A stretch of DNA of 38,817 nt, taken from contig CAZGAU010000033.1 in NCBI GenBank assembly GCA_964523725.1, forward strand, positions 1 to 38,817, given 5' to 3'. This stretch comes from JADJNW01 sp964523725. GTDB taxonomy: Bacteria; Bacteroidota; Bacteroidia; Chitinophagales; Saprospiraceae. The notes below the pieces were generated by a model. The model saw only the letters and a program-made list of their open reading frames with translations. It was not told the DNA's origin and searched no databases. This document shows positions 32,849 through 38,817 of the stretch, in pieces (position 1 is the first letter of the stretch; every line of letters begins with the position of its first letter). The translations under genes and the position numbers were made by a program.

Positions 32849-34009
32849 TTGAGCTTTTTCTGGATTTATTTAGCAATCAGCTGCTTATGCTGCTTATTTT
32901 ATAGTTATATTATATCCGGAGCACTGCAATCCTGGAAATTATTACCTCTTTGGGAAGCTCCAGCCGGCTTTGAGCCTCGCACTACCATTTCGATTATTAT
33001 ACCGGCACGTAATGAAGAAGTAAATATTTTAGCCTGTCTGCAATCCATCCGGAGCCAGTCTTACCCGAAAGATTTGTTTGAAATTATCATAATCGACGAT
33101 CATTCAACCGACCGAACGCCGGAAATATTATATTCATTACAACAAAAATACGCGGGAATTAAATTTTTAAAACTGGTCGATTTTGTAAAGGACGAACCGC
33201 TCAATTCCTATAAAAAGAAAGCCCTGGAAATCGGCATAGCCCAGGCGTGGGGCGAGCTCATCATCACTACTGATGCGGACTGCATCGCGCCGCACGACTG
33301 GCTGTTATTACATGCATCATTATATGAATTAAAACATGCTAAATGTATCGCCGCTCCGGTTAATTTCCATCAGGAACAAAATCTGCTGGAACGCTTTCAA
33401 TCTCTGGATTACGCGGGTATGATGTTGCTTACCGGCGCGGGTATTCACGCGCGAACCATGCGCATGAGCAACGGTGCCAATCTGGCTTACGCCAAAAATA
33501 TTTTTAATAAAGTAAATGGTTTTCATGATATTAATCATTTAGCGTCAGGTGATGACATGCTGCTGGTGCAAAAAATTGCTGCTCAATATCCCAAAGATAT
33601 TTACTTTTTAAAAAATCATCATGCGACTGTCTTCACCAAAGCCAAACCCAACTGGCGCTCTTTCCTGCAGCAACGCATCCGCTGGGCGACGAAGTCCACT
33701 GCCTACCGCGAATGGCGCATCACACTGGTACTGGCGATGGTGTTTTTATTATGTTGTAATATTTTGCTGAGTTTATTATTAATTCCTTTTTTCGGCTTTT
33801 CAATGATGCTTGTCTTTTTATTACAATTTATTATAAAATCATTTTTTGATTATCAATTATTAGATACAGCTTGTCGTTTTTTTAAAAGAGCAGATTTAAT
33901 GCGGAGCTTCCTGCCGGCACAGATATTACACATTTTTTACATCATTATTATTGGTTTTGCTGCAAATTTTATAAAAAAATATGAATGGAAAGGACGAAGA
34001 GTGAGGTAG
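32849..34009 (+). CDS. Membrane-bound family 2 glycosyltransferase
   Basis: A 386-residue processive-type GT2 enzyme that transfers sugar from an activated donor, for a glycan or glycolipid. One N-terminal membrane segment (about 3-25) and two C-terminal ones (about 293-315, 322-340) flank the GT-A domain. Catalytic motifs: IPARNEE near 50, DDHSTD near 82, D142-A-D144, D235-D236 in SGDDM and Q275-R-I-R278-W279. The start is TTG at 32849; the next in-frame Met lies well inside the catalytic domain. Product not identifiable. Confidence 0.9.
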   Translation: MSFFWIYLAISCLCCLFYSYIISGALQSWKLLPLWEAPAGFEPRTTISIIIPARNEEVNILACLQSIRSQSYPKDLFEIIIIDDHSTDRTPEILYSLQQKYAGIKFLKLVDFVKDEPLNSYKKKALEIGIAQAWGELIITTDADCIAPHDWLLLHASLYELKHAKCIAAPVNFHQEQNLLERFQSLDYAGMMLLTGAGIHARTMRMSNGANLAYAKNIFNKVNGFHDINHLASGDDMLLVQKIAAQYPKDIYFLKNHHATVFTKAKPNWRSFLQQRIRWATKSTAYREWRITLVLAMVFLLCCNILLSLLLIPFFGFSMMLVFLLQFIIKSFFDYQLLDTACRFFKRADLMRSFLPAQILHIFYIIIIGFAANFIKKYEWKGRRVR

Positions 34010-34048
34010 GGACGAGACTTGGAGACACAGAGAGGTAATGGTCGGGAG

Positions 34049-34125
34049 CAGTTGTGAAAGACTTGTTAAAGAGTTGAATACTTATATTTTTCAACGTATT
34101 TTAAGCGCGATACTCATCACAACTG
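34049..34125 (+). promoter_or_regulatory. Nested inverted repeats in the leader of the propeller lipoprotein
   Basis: CAGTTGTGA (34049-34057) pairs perfectly with TCACAACTG (34117-34125), and inside it GTTGAA (34073-34078) pairs with TTCAAC (34090-34095). The element ends 13 bases before the ATG at 34139. It could be a leader RNA structure or a pair of operator half-sites. Confidence 0.45.
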
Positions 34126-34138
34126 AAACCTTAAGTAA

Positions 34139-35503
34139 ATGAAAATCGGTTATTTTATACTATTTATATTCACTTTATTAGCTTGCCAGGGTAAAATGCC
34201 TCCTAATTATGAGTCTGATGTTGCAAATATTATAGTTGATAGTCTTCAGGTGCAGTGGTTAAAACATGTAAAAACCACCGGACGAATCAGTAGCAATCAT
34301 TATTCAGACTTTGTGGTGGACAGCAATCATAATAGCTACATCGCTTGTTTTGCAACCGGTCCGGACCGGGTAGATTATATTTACATTGTAAAGATTTCTG
34401 CGGAGGGTGAAACATTATGGGAACTAAATAAAAACAAGGGCAGAGCCTGCGCCATTGCTATTGATCGGGAAGGAAATATCTGGGTAACCGGATATTACAT
34501 AGATCATATTCAGTTTGATGAATATTCCAAATCCGGCGGCAGTGGTGTCTTCCTGGCAAAGTTTAATAAAAAAGGTCAATGTTTACAATTAATCACCGGC
34601 GAAGGTGGAGGTATTGGCTTTAATTGTCATGTAAATAATGCGGGGGAAGTAATCATCAGTGGAGTACTGGATGCTCGATTACGTTTTGGCGATCAGGAAA
34701 TTATCAATGTTGAAAAAAATGTAAATAATTTCATTGCACTATTTGACCGGCAAGGAAATTGTAAATGGATTCGTAAAACCGAGGGAAATATAAATCGGAT
34801 CATCAGTGATGAAAACGGTGATTTTTATTTAGCCGGCACTTTCAGCATTGACATGAAATATAATAATCTTAAAATAAGTACCACAGAAAGTTATGATAAT
34901 GATGCTTTCCTTTTAAAAATAAATACACAAGGTAAAGGACTTTGGCTCCAGCAATTTGGCAATCCCGGCATTACCCGCAGCGCCTATCGCACTTCGGAAA
35001 GTGGGTTTGATTTAATGTTACAACCGAATGGAAATATTATAGTGATTGCCACAACAGAAGAACCCACGAAAATTGACGATTTGTTACAGGTAAATAATAA
35101 TATCAATGTTAAACTAAATATTGTCGAATTTAATCCGAATGGGGTGCTCATAAAAGAAAGGATCATTGCTCAAAACATCCGGGAATCAACGATGGCAACG
35201 CTTTGCCGAACGTCTGACGGAAGTTATTATATTTCATTTACCACCAATAAACAAAGTAAAATTGGGGATCAAACATTCCAATTTGATACCGACCGGCACG
35301 GCGTAATTGCTGCCTTTGATCAAAACTGGAATCTGAAAGATATTTTGTACTCAGAAAATAACGAGGATGTAATGTTTCGCGAGAGTTATGCGTTGGATTC
35401 ATGCGTTTATTTTACTGGGCATTTCCGGGGAGATTTTATTTTAAAAGACCAAAAAGTAAATGGATCCGAGAATCATTCACTATTCCTTTTAAACCTTAAA
35501 TAA
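34139..35503 (+). CDS. Beta-propeller-like lipoprotein (SBBP-type repeats)
   Basis: A 454-residue lipoprotein (lipobox TLLAC, C16). The body consists of repeated strands of the type AIDREGNIWVTGYY, AKFNKKGQCLQL, VNNAGEVIISG and ISDENGDFYLAGTF, similar to SBBP/NHL-like beta-propeller repeats of bacterial surface proteins. There is no T9SS sorting domain, so lipid anchoring is the likely attachment. Function unknown; a binding or scaffold role is inferred. The gene converges with the Asp-box protein gene. Confidence 0.75.
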   Translation: MKIGYFILFIFTLLACQGKMPPNYESDVANIIVDSLQVQWLKHVKTTGRISSNHYSDFVVDSNHNSYIACFATGPDRVDYIYIVKISAEGETLWELNKNKGRACAIAIDREGNIWVTGYYIDHIQFDEYSKSGGSGVFLAKFNKKGQCLQLITGEGGGIGFNCHVNNAGEVIISGVLDARLRFGDQEIINVEKNVNNFIALFDRQGNCKWIRKTEGNINRIISDENGDFYLAGTFSIDMKYNNLKISTTESYDNDAFLLKINTQGKGLWLQQFGNPGITRSAYRTSESGFDLMLQPNGNIIVIATTEEPTKIDDLLQVNNNINVKLNIVEFNPNGVLIKERIIAQNIRESTMATLCRTSDGSYYISFTTNKQSKIGDQTFQFDTDRHGVIAAFDQNWNLKDILYSENNEDVMFRESYALDSCVYFTGHFRGDFILKDQKVNGSENHSLFLLNLK

Positions 35504-35540
35504 AAAAGTGTGACCTGAGGTAATTTCCCCAGATCACACT
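35502..35540 (-). terminator. Terminator between convergent genes
   Basis: A 14-bp stem (35507-35520 with 35527-35540, two mismatches) and TAATTT loop. On the minus strand it is followed by a T-run (forward A at 35502-35507), so it best terminates the Asp-box protein gene; the same hairpin may also stop the plus-strand transcript. Confidence 0.8.
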
Positions 35541-35567
35541 GGCTCTTATTCTCCTTGTCACAAACCC

Positions 35568-38500
35568 TTACGGCTTGCTCACTTTCGGGATATTAATCGC
35601 CGGGAAATTACTTTCCAGGTACATTTTATTATACTTGGCGATGTCTTCGTTAACGAGTTTATTCATCGTATTGCGATGCTGATCCCATTCATTTACCAGG
35701 TCGGTCATACGCTCCTTGGCGCCGCCGGTCACCTTCGGGTTGTGCTGATCCACGCGACCACGCAGGTTCATCATTTCCGCGCTCAGTCGGTTGTAGAAAT
35801 TGATCACATCCTGGAAAGTTTTCTGCTTCGGCTGAATCAGTTGCTCTTCCCATTCGTTGATCTTTTTGATCAAATCATCGCCGATTTTCACTAATTCCTT
35901 GGCTTCTTCCACGCTCTTGAGCGATGCATTCAGGGTTTTCACCTGCTCACGTACCTCACGCATTTGATTCACGGCGGTATGCACTTCGATCACGGCACGG
36001 TCAAGTTGCACCAACACCTGCTGCTGTGCTGCATAATCCTGCGGTGTAGCCTCCACACGTGGATCTTTGACCACCGTAAGAGGCTGATCTACATTGCCTT
36101 TGGGCGTCACGATGCGCACTTTATAATCGCCCGGAGCGATGCGGCTACCGCGATAATCGCCATTGATAAAGACCCCCTGCACGCCCGGGGCGGTTTCTCT
36201 GCGGAAGTCCCAGGCAAAGCGGTTCACGCCCTTTTTGGTCGCGAATGTCGGTTCAGGGCTTGGGCCGCCTTCATAACGCTTGAAGCTCTTGTCTGGCATA
36301 TTTTTATACGTGCGTATAATATTATCATCTTTATCCAAAATCAGCATGTTCATTTCAGTGCTATCCATATCTTCCGGCATGTAATAAGATATAATAACTC
36401 CGGTCGGCGGATTTTCACCCACCGGCGCGTCGCCACGATATCTGCCGCCGCCATCCACTAAATAAGTCGGCTTTGATTCAAACACCGTGATTTGGTCACT
36501 CAGTTTGCCCATACTTTGCTGCAGCGGTCCCAGATCATCCAGAATCCAGAATGCGCGCCCGGAAGTAGCTGCCACCAGGTCATTATCGGCGATGGTCAGG
36601 TCGGTAATGGGCACAATGGGAAGATTCAACTGGAATTTCTGCCAGTTTTTACCATTGTCAAAAGAAACGTACAAACCATTTTCGGTGCCTGCATAGAGCA
36701 AACCCTGCTTCTTGCGGTCTTCGCGCACCACGCGTACAAAATCTTTCGGGCCAATGCCGTTGGTAATTTTGGTCCAGGTCTTGCCCCAGTCGCCGGTGTA
36801 ATAAATCATCGGCGTTGGATCGTCAAACTTATATTTAGTGGCCACCACAAAAGCCGCGGAAGGATTGTGCGGAGAGACTTCAATTGAATTGATCAATGCT
36901 TCGCCGATGCCCAGAGGAGTTACATTCGACCAGTTTTTGCCTTCATCGCGGGTTACATGCACCAAACCATCGTCACTGCCGGCCCACAGCACGCCCGCCT
37001 GATGCGTAGAGGCCGTCAAATAGGCAATTGTATTATAAATTTCACCACCTGCCCCTTCGTTTGTAAAAGGACCACCACCGTCGCCCTGTTTCTTTATATC
37101 ATTGCGGGTCAGATCAGGACTGATCTCTGTCCAATTGATACCGCCATCTTCGGTACGTAATACTTTTTGAGCTGCGTGATAAATTACTTTAGGATTCTGC
37201 GGTTGGAAAACAATCGGTGCATTCCAGTTGAATCGGTATTTCTGTTCGCTTGGCGTGGTACCCAAACCAATCCGCGGATACGCCATAATGTCTTTTGATT
37301 CCTTGGTTTTTGCGTTGTAAACCTCGATATAACCCTGATAACAACCACCATAAATCAAGTCCGGGTTATTTGGATCAAAAGCCAGGAATGCACTTTCACA
37401 ACCCGCCGCCGCGTACCAATCTCTTTCGGTAATGCCCGCGCCCAGCGTACGGCTGGCGATGGCTACCGAAGAATTATCCTGCTGACCAGCATACACATTA
37501 TAGGGGAACTGGTTGTCGGTAATCACACGGTAGAACTGCGCCGTAGGCTGATTGTAAAGCGTTGACCAGTTTGTACCGCCATTGAAAGTGATTTCAGCGC
37601 CACCATCATCAGATAGAATCATATTCTGATTATCATTGGGATTGATCCAAAGATCATGCGTATCACCGTGGCCTACGCTCACTCGGGCAAAAGTTCTGCC
37701 GCCATCGGTAGATTTGAGCATGGGCGCGTTTAGTACATACACCGTTTCCGGGTCAATCGGATCCGGGAAAATTTCGATGTAATACCAGGCGCGGGTAATC
37801 GTGACCCGGTCTTTAGAAGTCTGACGCCAGATCATCCCACCATCATCCGAACGATACACGCCGGCTTTCTCGCCTTCTGCTTCAATATTGGCATATACCA
37901 CATCAGAATTGGCGCGGGAAACCGCGATTGCCGTTTTACCCATTTTTTCGGGCAAGCCCTTCGTCAGTTTCGTCCAGGTTTCGCCGCTATCGGTGGATTT
38001 GTACATAGCCGAACCCGGTCCGCCGCTCACCGCTTTCCAGGGCAGGCGAATGTGATCCCAGGTAGAAGCATACAAAATCCGGGGATTGTTCATGTCCATG
38101 CTGATCTCGCTGGCGCCGGTGTTTTCATCCACGAACAACACCTGTTTCCAGGTTTTGCCGCCGTCGGTGGTTTTGTACACGCCGCGTTCCTTGCTCTTGC
38201 CGTGTACAGGCCCTTGCACCGCCACGTACACCGTGTTGAAATCCTTCGGATGGATCTGAATTCTGGCAATGTGCCGCGACTCCGGCAAGCCAATGTGCGT
38301 CCAGCTTTTACCGGCATCCACCGATTTGTACATGCCATCGCCGGGAGAAGTCATTACGCCGCGCACCGCGTGCTCGCCCATGCCCACATAGATCACGTTC
38401 GGGTCGGATTCAGCCACAGCAATCGCGCCAACAGAGCCGGTTTTGAAAAAGCCATCGGAAATATTTTTCCAATTTTGTCCGCCGTTTTCGGTTTTCCAGA

Positions 38501-38723
38501 CGCCACCGCCGGTGCTGCCCATGTAATACAACATTGGATTGCCCACAACGCCTGTGCTCGCTACGCTACGCCCGCCGCGAAACGGACCGATATTGCGCCA
38601 TTGCATGCCGTGAAACTGCTCGGAGAGCTTGTCCGGCTTCATTTTCGGCGCTTCCTGCGCAAAAATGGAAGAAATGAATAAGGTGAGCGCAAAGAGAATG
38701 CTCAAGGTGTTTTTAAATTTCAT
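35568..38723 (-). CDS. Secreted VPS10/sortilin-like Asp-box (BNR) propeller protein
   Basis: A 1051-residue exported protein (signal peptide 1-22, cut after SIFA). About ten Asp-box motifs (S/T-x-D-x-G-x-T/N-W, for example TTDGGKTW, STDSGETW, TEDGGINW, SFDNGKNW) over residues 45-720 form one or two large beta-propellers of the sortilin/VPS10 type. A fibronectin-like region with FAWDFRRE and GDYKVRIVTPKG (about 850-915) and a helical, probably coiled-coil end (about 915-1025) follow. Such proteins are often annotated as glycosyl hydrolases, but Asp boxes are structural and no catalytic residues are evident. No T9SS sorting domain is visible. Confidence 0.92.
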   Translation of the reverse strand: MKFKNTLSILFALTLFISSIFAQEAPKMKPDKLSEQFHGMQWRNIGPFRGGRSVASTGVVGNPMLYYMGSTGGGVWKTENGGQNWKNISDGFFKTGSVGAIAVAESDPNVIYVGMGEHAVRGVMTSPGDGMYKSVDAGKSWTHIGLPESRHIARIQIHPKDFNTVYVAVQGPVHGKSKERGVYKTTDGGKTWKQVLFVDENTGASEISMDMNNPRILYASTWDHIRLPWKAVSGGPGSAMYKSTDSGETWTKLTKGLPEKMGKTAIAVSRANSDVVYANIEAEGEKAGVYRSDDGGMIWRQTSKDRVTITRAWYYIEIFPDPIDPETVYVLNAPMLKSTDGGRTFARVSVGHGDTHDLWINPNDNQNMILSDDGGAEITFNGGTNWSTLYNQPTAQFYRVITDNQFPYNVYAGQQDNSSVAIASRTLGAGITERDWYAAAGCESAFLAFDPNNPDLIYGGCYQGYIEVYNAKTKESKDIMAYPRIGLGTTPSEQKYRFNWNAPIVFQPQNPKVIYHAAQKVLRTEDGGINWTEISPDLTRNDIKKQGDGGGPFTNEGAGGEIYNTIAYLTASTHQAGVLWAGSDDGLVHVTRDEGKNWSNVTPLGIGEALINSIEVSPHNPSAAFVVATKYKFDDPTPMIYYTGDWGKTWTKITNGIGPKDFVRVVREDRKKQGLLYAGTENGLYVSFDNGKNWQKFQLNLPIVPITDLTIADNDLVAATSGRAFWILDDLGPLQQSMGKLSDQITVFESKPTYLVDGGGRYRGDAPVGENPPTGVIISYYMPEDMDSTEMNMLILDKDDNIIRTYKNMPDKSFKRYEGGPSPEPTFATKKGVNRFAWDFRRETAPGVQGVFINGDYRGSRIAPGDYKVRIVTPKGNVDQPLTVVKDPRVEATPQDYAAQQQVLVQLDRAVIEVHTAVNQMREVREQVKTLNASLKSVEEAKELVKIGDDLIKKINEWEEQLIQPKQKTFQDVINFYNRLSAEMMNLRGRVDQHNPKVTGGAKERMTDLVNEWDQHRNTMNKLVNEDIAKYNKMYLESNFPAINIPKVSKP

Positions 38724-38817
38724 TGTTCGACGATTTTTTTTGAAAATTAGACAGTGATTCCCGGAATTGTTTTCCGAAAGAGCAGCTTTAAGCTAAATTT
38801 AGTTGGAATTTTTGAAA

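Noticed and set aside
34038..34142. 34-codon frame whose stop overlaps the next gene's ATG
   Set aside because: The ATGA overlap and AGAGG before its start are suggestive, but the peptide has no feature and it covers the inverted-repeat leader; too weak to call.
38052..38681. 209-codon plus-strand frame inside the Asp-box protein gene
   Set aside because: Antisense to the signal-peptide and first propeller part of a clear gene; composition (His, Ala, Arg) is that of a shadow frame.
1..38817. tRNA, rRNA, CRISPR arrays, prophage or complete insertion sequence
   Set aside because: No cloverleaf with a TTCGA arm, no rRNA segments, no regularly spaced repeats and no transposase, integrase or phage structural genes were seen.

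Overview
The window reads as a draft-quality chromosomal segment of a Bacteroidota bacterium, most likely from the Saprospiria (Haliscomenobacter/Lewinella-like). The evidence is a SusC/SusD outer-membrane pair, a type IX secretion (T9SS) sorting domain on a HYR/dockerin/cohesin protein, many lipoproteins with a Bacteroidota lipobox, TAnnTTTG-type -7 promoter elements, AT-rich leaders without strong Shine-Dalgarno sites, and an archaeal-type phosphatidylserine decarboxylase. Two runs of exactly 100 N (1449-1548 and 24977-25076) are scaffold gaps. The lineage call comes from gene content only, not from a marker search.

Layout. 21-1262 (-): M16 zinc protease. 1263-2145: gene-poor spacer with a gap and palindromes. 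2146-6084 (+): 1312-residue secreted modular protein with its own terminator. 6085-6688: spacer with a second terminator behind a possible small structured RNA. 6689-7057 (+): YraN nuclease-like protein. 7090-7863 (-): SAM methyltransferase. 8395-11295 (+): glycine dehydrogenase gcvP with a recognisable promoter and terminator. 11878-16943 (+): SusC and SusD. 17350-22345 (+): a very large FG-GAP/ASPIC-UnbV lipoprotein and a vanadium-haloperoxidase/PAP2-type lipoprotein. 22552-23358 (+): AraC regulator. 23389-24093 (+): DUF2927-like lipoprotein. 24151-24270 (+): a 39-residue membrane protein behind a hairpin. 24341-24769 (-): unknown. 25111-26220 (+): WG-repeat protein, directly after the second gap. 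26253-28737 (-): phosphatidylserine decarboxylase, MobA-like nucleotidyltransferase and S58 (DmpA) peptidase. 28738-29118: dispersed repeat and GC-rich structured element. 29119-32088 (-): MsrA lipoprotein, EI24/CysZ-like membrane protein and TlpA-like thioredoxin. 32322-34009 (+): small membrane protein and GT2 glycosyltransferase. 34139-35503 (+): beta-propeller-like lipoprotein. 35568-38723 (-): VPS10/BNR (Asp-box) propeller protein.

The most system-like part is 11.6-23.4 kb: TonB-dependent transporter, substrate-binding lipoprotein, calcium-loop propeller lipoprotein, haloperoxidase-type lipoprotein and AraC regulator. It looks like a polysaccharide-utilisation locus but has no carbohydrate-active enzyme. 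I infer capture and surface or periplasmic processing of a substrate that is not a typical polysaccharide; the substrate cannot be read from the sequence. Most other genes are housekeeping or envelope functions. The less obvious results are a short membrane gene, a nucleotidyltransferase whose real start is probably ATC, a corrected gcvP start, a contig-end duplication around the second gap, and several intergenic inverted repeats.
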